Assembly: GCA_028875335.1 (NCBI GenBank)
Contig: JAPPEF010000031.1
Coordinates: 1-34,014, forward strand
From: Gemmatimonadota bacterium
Lineage (GTDB): Bacteria > Latescibacterota > UBA2968 > UBA8231
Reading direction: 5' to 3'
Length of the DNA: 34,014 nt
Numbering within the stretch: position 1 is the first letter of the stretch; every line of letters begins with the position of its first letter. The notes beneath the pieces are model-generated. The model was not told where the DNA came from. It was given only the letters and a program-made list of their open reading frames with translations, and ran no database searches. Shown here one piece after another: positions 14,821 through 22,017 of the stretch. A program made the translations under genes and the position numbers.

Positions 14821-17586
14821 TCACGCCGCCAACGCCTCATTCAACTCGTCAATAACGCTATCCATCCGCTCGCCAAAGAGATTGTACATCTGCCCAAGGC
14901 CGCCCTTGCCATCGAATGGAGCCATATCCAGATCGTCGCGTTCCAGATGAAACGAGGTGATGATGTGGTCACGGATCATGCGTAGCCAGTCCATCTGCTC
15001 TTCGTTGAATTTCTCTCCGCTGCCGCTGTGGTGCGCCATAATCCAATTCTGAAAATTGCGGCGCACGGTTTCCGAATAGGGAGACAGCGTCGCGTCGATA
15101 CCACAGACGCGGCGGATCAACGCCACGAGCGCGGTCAGTTCACTAGCCGGTTGGCTGCCCTTGTATTCATCAAGCAAGGAGTATGCCTGCCAGACCCGCA
15201 GAGGGGCTAGTCGAGGTTGGTCGCTCTTGAGCTTGTCGAAAACCTCGCGGATCATCTCGAATGTCAGCTCTCTGCGCCTATGCGGTTGGGTGTAGAAAAT
15301 GGTCAGGGCTTCGATCTTGTCTCGATTCGTTTCCAAATACTGGCGGAAGTCCTGTGCCATGGCTTCGGCATTCTCGTGCGCGTCGCCTTCCCATTCGGCG
15401 CGCTCCACAGTGTCTAGGCTGTCATGGTCGATAGTCTGTTCCTTGTCGCGACGAATCGAGTCGATCAGCTCGATCAACTCGCCGTTGAACACGCTGGCCG
15501 CGTCACGGACTAGCTGCTCCTGAGCCTTTTCGCGTGCGGCCGGTGACGGCTCGGCCTCGTCGGGCACGCGCTCGGTCTCGCGGGCCTTCGCTTCGATTTG
15601 GTCTGGGTCGATGGCCTTCAGCAGATTGCCGACGATGTTGGTGAGTTCGATGCCGCCGGCTTGCTCCTTGATCCGCTCCTGTTCAGTTGGGTCGAGTTGT
15701 CGGTTGAGTCGGGCGAGGCGTCCGGCAAGGGAGCTCACGGTTTCTTCGTTGTACACGCCCATCATCACGCTCATGGCGAGGTCCTTGAGTGGCACGGAGG
15801 GTTCGGTGATGAGCGGCTGGCTGGCGGTCTTGAGCGATTTTGTGACGCCGACGGCGTCCACGATCACATAGTGGGTCTTCCCACTGACAGCGGAGGGCGA
15901 GACTTTCTTGAGATCGTCGTGGTCGAGTGTGCGCGTGCCACGACCCTTCATCTGCTCGAAATAGTTGCGACTTCTCACGTCACGCATGAAAAGCAGGCAT
16001 TCGAGCGGCCTGACATCGGTACCCGTGGCGATCATATCCACGGTCACGGCGATGCGCGGGTAGTAGTCGTTGCGGAACTGGGCGAGGACAGATTTCGGGT
16101 CTTCTTCGGTTTTGTAGGTGACCTTCTTGCAGAACTCGTTACCTTCGGCGAATTCCTCGCGCACGGTCTGGATGATGTCGTCGGCGTGGCTGTCGGTCTT
16201 GGCAAATATCAGCGTCTTCGGGACTTCGTCGCGGCCCGGAAATATCTCAAGCCGTTTGTCGTGAAAGGTGCGAATGACGGTGCGAATTTGGTCGGGGTTG
16301 ACGACGGCACGGTCGAGCTCTTGGGCACCATAGATGAAGTCCTCGTCTTGGATCTCCCAGCGCTTTCGGCGGGTCAAGCGCTCGCGCTTTTCGACCTGTT
16401 GGCCGGTCTCAAGCTGGCCGCCGTGCCTCGTCCGTTTCGTATCGATGACGTAGATCTCGTTGCCGACATTGACGCCGTCGGCAACGGCTTGCTCATGGGT
16501 GTACTCGCTGACGACGTTCTTCTTGAAGAATCCGTAGGTGCGGTTGTCCGGCGTCGCGGTCAGGCCGATGAGATAGGCGTCGAAGTATTCGAGGACTTGA
16601 CGCCAGAGGTTGTAAATCGAGCGGTGGCATTCGTCAATGACGATAAAATCGAAAAACTCGGGTGGAATCTTGTCGTTATAGACAACCGGCATCGGTTTTT
16701 TTGGCTTAACCATTTCCGCCGGATTGACCTCTTCGATGGCTTCGTCCAACTCCTCGCCCTTCAGGATCGAATACATGCGCTGGATAGTGCTGATGCAGAC
16801 TTGGCTGTCCTTGGCGACGTAAGGCGATTTGAGCCGCTGGACGTTGTAGAGTTCGGTGAATTTCCGGTTGTCGTCATTGGGCACGTAGGCCATGCATTCC
16901 TGCTCGGCCTGTTCGCCCAGATGCTTGGTATCTACGAGAAAGAGAATCCGCTTGGCGTCAGCGTGTTTGAGTAGCCGGTAGATCGAGGTGATAGCGGCGT
17001 AGGTCTTGCCCGAGCCAGTGGCCATCTGAATGAGGGCGCGTGGACGGTCATTTTTGAAGGATACTTCGAGCTTCTCGATGGCGTTGACTTGGCACGCTCG
17101 CAATCCGGTGGGGTCTAAACTCGGGAGCCCTTGAAGCCGCTCACGAAGCGAGGCCGACTGAGTGAGCCAGTCCTGTATTGTCTCTGGCCGAGGGAAGTTG
17201 AACACCTCCCGGGAACGGGGTTTCGGATCGCGGCTGTCGGTGAAGCGCGTGAGCACGCCGGTCGTTTCATAGACGAATGGCAGGGGTTCTTGATTGTTCA
17301 CCCACTTGAGGTTGGCAGTGGCATAAGCGGCGGATTGCTCCTCGACTGTCGTGATCTTATGGCCCCAATCCTCGCGCTTGGCCTCGACAACGCCGACGGG
17401 TTTCCTGTCGATAAGGAGAACGTAGTCGGCTGGGCCAATATCCGTCCGATACTCACGAGCGGCGATCCCAAGACCAGCACTGAAGTCGATTTTGTTGGAG
17501 TCCTGAACTATCCAACCCGCATTGGATAGCTGTTCGTCGATTTTGTCTCGCGCCGCCTGTTCTGGCGTCTGATTGTCACTCGGCAT
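14821..17586 (-). CDS. hsdR: Type I restriction endonuclease subunit HsdR
   Basis: The 921-residue motor/nuclease subunit has an N-terminal PD-(D/E)xK nuclease (IGPADYVLLI with Asp54, then VVEAKRE with Glu68 and Lys70). The SF2 translocase follows with ATGSGKT (189-195), IDECHRS (317-323) and LTATPDN (342-348), then helicase motifs including MIATGTD and QMKGRGTR. The C-terminal helical region contacts the methylase. It translocates DNA and cleaves unmodified molecules. All motors and nuclease residues look intact. The start is ATG at 17586 with a weak ribosome site. The 186 bases upstream to hicA hold no clear promoter. It is separated from hsdS by vapBC and an hsdR relic, an unusual order. 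Confidence 0.95.
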   Translation of the reverse strand: MPSDNQTPEQAARDKIDEQLSNAGWIVQDSNKIDFSAGLGIAAREYRTDIGPADYVLLIDRKPVGVVEAKREDWGHKITTVEEQSAAYATANLKWVNNQEPLPFVYETTGVLTRFTDSRDPKPRSREVFNFPRPETIQDWLTQSASLRERLQGLPSLDPTGLRACQVNAIEKLEVSFKNDRPRALIQMATGSGKTYAAITSIYRLLKHADAKRILFLVDTKHLGEQAEQECMAYVPNDDNRKFTELYNVQRLKSPYVAKDSQVCISTIQRMYSILKGEELDEAIEEVNPAEMVKPKKPMPVVYNDKIPPEFFDFIVIDECHRSIYNLWRQVLEYFDAYLIGLTATPDNRTYGFFKKNVVSEYTHEQAVADGVNVGNEIYVIDTKRTRHGGQLETGQQVEKRERLTRRKRWEIQDEDFIYGAQELDRAVVNPDQIRTVIRTFHDKRLEIFPGRDEVPKTLIFAKTDSHADDIIQTVREEFAEGNEFCKKVTYKTEEDPKSVLAQFRNDYYPRIAVTVDMIATGTDVRPLECLLFMRDVRSRNYFEQMKGRGTRTLDHDDLKKVSPSAVSGKTHYVIVDAVGVTKSLKTASQPLITEPSVPLKDLAMSVMMGVYNEETVSSLAGRLARLNRQLDPTEQERIKEQAGGIELTNIVGNLLKAIDPDQIEAKARETERVPDEAEPSPAAREKAQEQLVRDAASVFNGELIELIDSIRRDKEQTIDHDSLDTVERAEWEGDAHENAEAMAQDFRQYLETNRDKIEALTIFYTQPHRRRELTFEMIREVFDKLKSDQPRLAPLRVWQAYSLLDEYKGSQPASELTALVALIRRVCGIDATLSPYSETVRRNFQNWIMAHHSGSGEKFNEEQMDWLRMIRDHIITSFHLERDDLDMAPFDGKGGLGQMYNLFGERMDSVIDELNEALAA

Positions 17587-17772
17587 TCAGCTCATCCGCC
17601 CTTTGCCTGTGGCCCGGAGCGCATGAGAGGATCATCAGTAAGGAACTCCCGGTGATTGCCGATCTGTCCGTATGAACTCATAGTGCACTTGGGAGGCAGG
17701 TGTACTCGTGTATAGATAAATAGGTCGGTGGCCTACGCGCAGAGTGGATCCCCAAGGGCCGTCGCCTTTTTA

Positions 17773-18015
17773 CTAGAGATTTTCCAAGAAATCTTCTATT
17801 TCCACGTTCGCTTTTTTTAGGTTGGTCTTCAATGTCCCTTTGGCCATCTCGTTGCCTTGAATAAGAATCATTGTATCTATCTGGTCAGTGTCGGGGTGTA
17901 TTCTGGTCATCACTATATGACTTCCCTTTTGTCTTTTAAAAGTAAATCCTAAGCGTTGAAGGGCGTTTTGGGCTTTCTGCGACGAGATGCCAGAGGGAAT
18001 TTTAGGATTAGGCAA
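17773..18015 (-). CDS. hicA: HicA-family toxin (mRNA interferase)
   Basis: The 80-residue protein has the small double-stranded-RNA-binding-like HicA fold. It opens ISSQKAQNALQRLGF and carries the conserved catalytic His33 in KGSHIVM. HicA cleaves mRNA and tmRNA when unpaired from HicB. The only usable start is TTG at 18015, preceded by AGGGAG about 8 bases upstream. That site comes from the duplicated segment; the equivalent position in the other copy reads AGAGAG. The gene is noticeably AT-richer than its neighbours, which suggests transfer. It lies downstream of hicB with a 42-base gap created by a tandem duplication. Confidence 0.88.
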   Translation of the reverse strand: MPNPKIPSGISSQKAQNALQRLGFTFKRQKGSHIVMTRIHPDTDQIDTMILIQGNEMAKGTLKTNLKKANVEIEDFLENL

Positions 18016-18103
18016 GGTGCAGCTCCCTCTGATGGCTTTCTGTAACTTCTTCTAGGATTAGGCAAGGTGCAACTCTCTCTGATGGCTTTCTGTAACTTCT
18101 TCT
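18004..18103. repeat. 50-bp tandem duplication spanning the hicB 3' end and hicA start
   Basis: Bases 18004-18053 and 18054-18103 are adjacent copies differing at 2 positions. Each contains the codons for the last HicB residues (EEVTESHQRELHLA), its stop and the hicA TTG. Before duplication the hicB stop and hicA start overlapped. Confidence 0.95.
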
Positions 18104-18255
18104 AGGTAGAGAGATACGGCTTCTTTGAGATTGTTAAAAGCCTCTTCCTCATCCTTGCCTTGGCTGGCTATTCCGATCTGAGGACAATGAGATACGTAGA
18201 GTCCTTTTTTCTCTTTATAGATTTCAGCCGTTAGGATTGTTCCTTGTTTCGGCAC
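18058..18255 (-). CDS. hicB: HicB-family antitoxin (UPF0150-like)
   Basis: The 65-residue protein has the short HicB core (ILTAEIYKEKKGLYVSHCPQ, then SQGKDEEEAFNNLKEAVSLY), which is the partial RNase H-like fold that binds and blocks HicA. No separate DNA-binding domain is visible, as in short HicB proteins. GTG at 18255 is preferred over the TTG at 18261 because AAAGGAG lies 6 bases upstream of the GTG. It is the first gene of the pair and starts about 70 bases 3' of the tmRNA end. The C-terminal 14 codons are repeated just downstream. Confidence 0.88.
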   Translation of the reverse strand: MPKQGTILTAEIYKEKKGLYVSHCPQIGIASQGKDEEEAFNNLKEAVSLYLEEVTESHQRELHLA

Positions 18256-18270
18256 AAGCAACTCCTTTCA

Positions 18271-18318
18271 AGACACACGTCTCTCCGGAGAATCACCCCG
18301 GAGAGACGTGTTGTGTCT
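18271..18318 (-). terminator. Strong hairpin between ssrA and hicB, probable ssrA terminator
   Basis: A 13-bp stem, CACGTCTCTCCGG pairing with CCGGAGAGACGTG, encloses a short loop and is extended by an outer AGACAC/GTGTCT pairing. It starts 8 bases after the tmRNA 3' end. The T tract after it is poor, so termination efficiency is uncertain; it could also be an RNA-processing signal. Confidence 0.6.
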
Positions 18319-18325
18319 GGAAGAA

Positions 18326-18684
18326 TGGTGGAGGCGGCGGGAATCGAACCCGCGTCCGAGACCGGTTCTACCGAAATATACTACGTGCGTAGTCGGCCTT
18401 AGTTATCTCGCCTGTTGCGCTGCCGGCCGACGGGCCACGCAACGGGCCAGCCCGAAAAATCTCGTCCCATTCCCTCGGGCGAAGGTTTGGGACCAGCCTG
18501 CTAAGAGATGGCATTGGGGCCTGCCGCGCAGGCTCAACAGACCCCAATGGGCTGCGCTAAATTTAGGCAGCCAGAGCGTACGTGTTAGTTTCGTCGCTTA
18601 ATTGTTTCCCGAGGATTTACGAGGTGTCGGGACCTCGGCACGCAATTTGGGCTTCTCCGACCCCGTCGAAGCCAAGTCGCCCCC
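18326..18684 (-). ncRNA. ssrA: Transfer-messenger RNA (tmRNA), 359 nt, one-piece
   Basis: The 5' end GGGGGCGACTTGGCTTCGAC and the 3' end GGTTCGATTCCCGCCGCC then TCCACCA are the tRNA-like ends of tmRNA. Bases 1-7 pair with the last seven before A-CCA (one G-U), fixing both ends. CCA is encoded. The tag reading frame lies at 18563-18598 (minus strand) and ends in NTYALAA followed by TAA, like other bacterial tags. The upstream codons read AGC GAC GAA ACT, so the resume codon is Ser or Asp instead of the commoner Ala. It works with SmpB to rescue stalled ribosomes. Confidence 0.97.
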
Positions 18685-18691
18685 TTGGAGC

Positions 18692-18721
18692 ATAATAACC
18701 GAAAATCGCGCGCAATGTCAA
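18692..18721 (-). promoter_or_regulatory. ssrA promoter (sigma-70 type)
   Basis: Minus-strand TTGACA (18716-18721) is a perfect -35, followed by an 18-base spacer and TATTAT (18692-18697). The predicted first base, 7 bases further, is exactly G1 of the mature tmRNA at 18684. The -35 begins only 3 bases after the stop codon of the beta-helix gene. Confidence 0.85.
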
Positions 18722-18724
18722 CGC

Positions 18725-20986
18725 TCAGTTCGCCTTATTCTGCAGATCAGGAACGACCAGTTCCGTCGGCTGCAGGCGGCTGTCCGGTGAGTAGATCCGC
18801 ACGGTCCGGTCGCCGGCACGGACGGTCCGGTCGCGGGTTAGGACTTCGCCGGGAGCCAGTGCGTAATCGAAGCGCTCACTGTCGGCCGAGGTGCTCGTCT
18901 CCACCACGACTGTGCCCCGGGCCGGGTCAGTACCGTCGTTGCGCAACCGCAAGCGCAGCCCTGCCGGCTCGCCAGCCCCTCGCGGTGGCCCCAGTTCTAG
19001 GGCGGTGCGCACGCGCGGCGGCACGGTGGTGCGGGTAGCGTCCCGGATCAGGCCGATCTCGTCGAGCGGAATCACGCCACACCCCAAGCCCTGCGCCGGC
19101 GACCCCGGGCCGAGGGTCAGCACCCCGAAGGCCTCGTCCGCGAATCCCGGATCCACGCCGACCAGATTGTCTTTCTCGGTGATGCCGTTGTCCGCCCCGG
19201 TCGGCCAAGGCTCGCCGATCCAGGGTGAGTGCCAACAGACGTTGCCCTCGACCCGGTTGTGCTCCGGGGGTACACCTTTCCCCGCCGCATAGTGCGGATC
19301 GACCCCTGCGATCTCGGGATAGCGCTCGCTGTAGGGGGGCTCATCGTAGCGCATCGCCTTGAGGCTTTCCCACAGTCCCTTGATGTTGTTCTGCCAGACC
19401 GGATTGGTGCTTATCCCTCGGGCGTCAGCGCCGATGGCGAGAAGACACTCCACGAAGACGTTCTGCTCGACGACGAAGTCGCGGCCACCGCCCAGCACGA
19501 CAGCGGTCTGGCAGCGCCAGAGCGTATTCTCTGCAATGTGGGTGCCGCTGACGCAGTCATCCATGTAGATGGCCATGGTGCCCATGCCGACGCCGCCCAT
19601 GTGGTGGATGAAGTTGCGGCGGATGACGTTGCCCCGGTAGGTGAAGTCGCGGCCGGTGTAAATGGCCCCGGCGTCCCCGGTCTCCAGGCAGACCCGGTAG
19701 ATCTCGTTGTTCTCGATCAGAAAATCGTTGCCCCAGAACAGGATGGCATTGTGCGGCGCGTCGTGGATCAGGTTGTGGGCGAAGCGCATGCCGACCCCGC
19801 CAGCCCCAATGCCGGCGACATAACAGCGGCTCCAGCGCGCAAAGTGGTGGATGTGGTTGTTGACGACGGCGTGGTTGCAGGGAGTCAGACTAGGACGGTC
19901 GCCGCCGTTGACGCTGACACCGCCGTCGCCACAGCCGTAGATGTCGCATCCGGCCACGGTGTGGTTGGTGCCGCCCTCGATCCGCACGGCCCAGGTACCG
20001 CAGTTGCGAATGGTGCAGCCGATGATGCTCAGCCCCTCGCCGCCCTCGGCTTCGATGCCGCTGCCGCGCCCCGCCTCCACGGTCAGGCCGCGGAGCTCTA
20101 CGTGGCTGACGTTCTGCAGCGTCAGCAGCGGCTCGCTCACTTCCGATGCCACGGCCTCCGCCTCGGACAGCTCGCTCGGAGGCCAGAAGTAGAGGATGCC
20201 GCTGGTCTGGTCCACGTAGTACTCGCCGGGTTGGTCGAGCTCCTCTAGGACATTGAGGAAGTAGAACCGCTGCCCCGGGGTGAAGTGGTGGTTGCCGTGG
20301 GGCGGGGCGGTTTCCACTAAGCGATTTTCGGGATCGAGACGGCTGACCCGCTCGTAGGAGTTGGCCCAGTCATAGCCCCAATACCCGTGCACCCAGATGT
20401 CGTCGGCCGGTGCCCAGCGACTCGGCCGGTCCCCTTCGTAGGTGAACCCGCCGGTCAGATCCCCCGCTTCCTGGCCCCACGGGTTGGACATCGGCTTGGT
20501 GAAGCCGGTGATTGCGGCGAACTGCCCGGCATTGGGCCACTGGGCCACGGTCATGGGCAGGTCATTGAAGAAGAGCTCCAGATGGGCCGGTCCCGTATCG
20601 CGGCCGAACCCGCGCGAGACAAAGGTGCCAAGGTCTGTCACACCTTGGGCGGTTAGATCGATCTGCACGACGTGTTCCTTCGCCTCCTCGGCTAGACGGG
20701 CTCGGACCGCGGGATCGGTCACTGGCGTCCACGCCGCCGGGTCGAGTTGCAGACCGCCTAGGAGGCGCACTGTCTCGCCCTCAGCAGCGCAATACGCGAT
20801 GGGGGCTGCGGTCGTGCCCGAGTCCTCTGGGCCGAAGTGTACGCCGTGCGCCAGCGCGTGAACTCCGCTGCGCACTCGGACCTTGAGGCCGCCGGTGGGT
20901 AGACCGGAGGTCGCCTTTAGTTCCCGGACTGCATCGCGGGCGTCTTCGAGCGTGGCGAAGGGCTGGCCGTCATTAAGCTCTGCCAT
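18725..20986 (-). CDS. Right-handed parallel beta-helix repeat protein, GH141-like
   Basis: The 753-residue protein opens with a short module (FATLEDARDAVRELKATSGL, then VRVRSGVHAL) typical of beta-helix glycoside-active enzymes such as GH141. Repeated beta-helix coils follow from about 300 to 560 (GLTVEAGRGSGIEAEGGEG, then GCTIRNCGTWAVRIEGG, NHTVAGCDIYGCGDGGVS). A C-terminal beta-rich region closes the protein. It probably binds or cleaves a polysaccharide. The ATG at 20986 follows GAGGAG closely; an in-frame extension to 21100 overlaps the upstream gene. No signal peptide is seen, odd for this family. It sits 17 bases after the hydroxyacid dehydrogenase gene, so it is the last gene of that operon. 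Enzymatic activity is not proven by motif. Confidence 0.85.
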   Translation of the reverse strand: MAELNDGQPFATLEDARDAVRELKATSGLPTGGLKVRVRSGVHALAHGVHFGPEDSGTTAAPIAYCAAEGETVRLLGGLQLDPAAWTPVTDPAVRARLAEEAKEHVVQIDLTAQGVTDLGTFVSRGFGRDTGPAHLELFFNDLPMTVAQWPNAGQFAAITGFTKPMSNPWGQEAGDLTGGFTYEGDRPSRWAPADDIWVHGYWGYDWANSYERVSRLDPENRLVETAPPHGNHHFTPGQRFYFLNVLEELDQPGEYYVDQTSGILYFWPPSELSEAEAVASEVSEPLLTLQNVSHVELRGLTVEAGRGSGIEAEGGEGLSIIGCTIRNCGTWAVRIEGGTNHTVAGCDIYGCGDGGVSVNGGDRPSLTPCNHAVVNNHIHHFARWSRCYVAGIGAGGVGMRFAHNLIHDAPHNAILFWGNDFLIENNEIYRVCLETGDAGAIYTGRDFTYRGNVIRRNFIHHMGGVGMGTMAIYMDDCVSGTHIAENTLWRCQTAVVLGGGRDFVVEQNVFVECLLAIGADARGISTNPVWQNNIKGLWESLKAMRYDEPPYSERYPEIAGVDPHYAAGKGVPPEHNRVEGNVCWHSPWIGEPWPTGADNGITEKDNLVGVDPGFADEAFGVLTLGPGSPAQGLGCGVIPLDEIGLIRDATRTTVPPRVRTALELGPPRGAGEPAGLRLRLRNDGTDPARGTVVVETSTSADSERFDYALAPGEVLTRDRTVRAGDRTVRIYSPDSRLQPTELVVPDLQNKAN

Positions 20987-21003
20987 GTCACTCTCCTCAA
21001 TGC

Positions 21004-21960
21004 TCAATTCACCACGTTGATCGGCGCGCCGTCCATAAAAGCCCGCACGTTTTCCGCCGTCATCTGCATCAGTCGCTTGCGCGCCTCTAGCGTGGCCCAA
21101 GCCATGTGCGGCGTGATGAGCAGATTAGGTGCTTGCAAGAGCGGGTTGCCGCTGGTGATTGGCTCGACGGAAGCCACGTCCGTTGCCGCCGCCCGAGGCT
21201 TGCCGGCGCGCAGGGCTTGCAAAAGGGCCTGCTCATCGACGAGTGCGCCGCGCGACGTGTTGATGAAGAGAGATCCTTCTTTCATGGTCGCCAACAACTC
21301 GGCGTTGACAAAGCCAGTGTTGTCGGGCGTCTGCGGGCAGTGCAAGCTGACCACGTCGGCTCCGGCGAAAATCTCCTCCGTACTCTTGAGGGCAAACGGC
21401 GCGTACCCCGGCGGGTCCTTTGGCGACGGTGCATAAGCCCAGACTTCCATGCCAAAAGCGTGGGCTAGCTCGCCGACGCGCTGGCCGATGCGCCCAAAGC
21501 CCACGAGGCCGATAGTTTTCCCGGCCAGTTCCGTAAGCGGCGTCTCCCAGAAACACCAATGGCCCGATTCAGCCCAGCCGCCGCGATGGACCGCAGCGTC
21601 GTGGCGACCGACGTGGTGGCATAGCTCCAGCAGCAGGGCCATGGTGTACTGGGCGACCGAGTCGGTGCCGTACACTGGAATGTTTGACACGGGGATGGCG
21701 CGGGCGCGCGCAGCTTCCACATCGACGACGTTGTACCCAGTGGCCGTAACCGACACGAAGCGCAGGTTGGGTAGTTGGGCAAATGTCTCGGCTGTCAGCG
21801 GCACCTTGTTGGTCAAAATCACGTCGGCGTCCGCAGCCCGCTCCAAGATCAGGTCGTTCGGTGTTTTGTCGTACACCGCAAATTCGCCCAACGCCGAGAC
21901 TGGATCCCAGGGGTTGTCGCCGGGGTTTAGGGTGTGTCCGTCTAGTACTGTAATTTTCAT
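21004..21960 (-). CDS. D-isomer-specific 2-hydroxyacid dehydrogenase (glycerate dehydrogenase / hydroxypyruvate reductase type)
   Basis: The 318-residue protein has the NAD-binding motif GFGRIGQRVG (154-163) and the catalytic triad Arg237 (NTSRGALVDE), Glu266 (DVASVEP) and His285 (LITPHMAW). The HMAWAT end and overall length match glycerate dehydrogenases, which interconvert hydroxypyruvate and D-glycerate. Related enzymes act on glyoxylate, lactate or phosphoglycerate, so the substrate is tentative. It follows ilvD with a 57-base gap that contains a perfect palindrome; AAAAGGA precedes the ATG at 21960. It precedes the beta-helix gene by 17 bases. Confidence 0.92.
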   Translation of the reverse strand: MKITVLDGHTLNPGDNPWDPVSALGEFAVYDKTPNDLILERAADADVILTNKVPLTAETFAQLPNLRFVSVTATGYNVVDVEAARARAIPVSNIPVYGTDSVAQYTMALLLELCHHVGRHDAAVHRGGWAESGHWCFWETPLTELAGKTIGLVGFGRIGQRVGELAHAFGMEVWAYAPSPKDPPGYAPFALKSTEEIFAGADVVSLHCPQTPDNTGFVNAELLATMKEGSLFINTSRGALVDEQALLQALRAGKPRAAATDVASVEPITSGNPLLQAPNLLITPHMAWATLEARKRLMQMTAENVRAFMDGAPINVVN

Positions 21961-21977
21961 GGAATTCCTTTTGTTGT

Positions 21978-22007
21978 CGTAGGGGCGACCGGCCGGTCGC
22001 CCCTACG
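21978..22007. repeat. 30-bp perfect palindrome, 15-bp arms without spacer
   Basis: Both strands read CGTAGGGGCGACCGG then CCGGTCGCCCCTACG. It lies between ilvD and the hydroxyacid dehydrogenase. No T tract follows on the minus strand, so it does not look like a simple terminator. Similar GTAGGGGCGACCGG palindromes are common dispersed repeats in environmental bacteria, a point from memory. Confidence 0.9.
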
Positions 22008-22017
22008 TGTTGGTGTC

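Noticed and set aside
15598..16974. Long plus-strand open frame (about 458 codons) opposite hsdR
   Set aside because: It is exactly antisense to the conserved helicase domain of hsdR; the translation has no recognisable motifs and the codon pattern follows from GC-rich hsdR sequence.
18326..18360. The tmRNA 3' end as an attachment site of an integrated element
   Set aside because: No second copy of the ssrA 3' end and no integrase gene were found in the window, so integration there stays only a possibility.
19229..20248. Plus-strand open frame opposite the beta-helix gene
   Set aside because: Ala/Val/Asp-rich shadow of the repetitive beta-helix coding sequence, with no ribosome site or motif.
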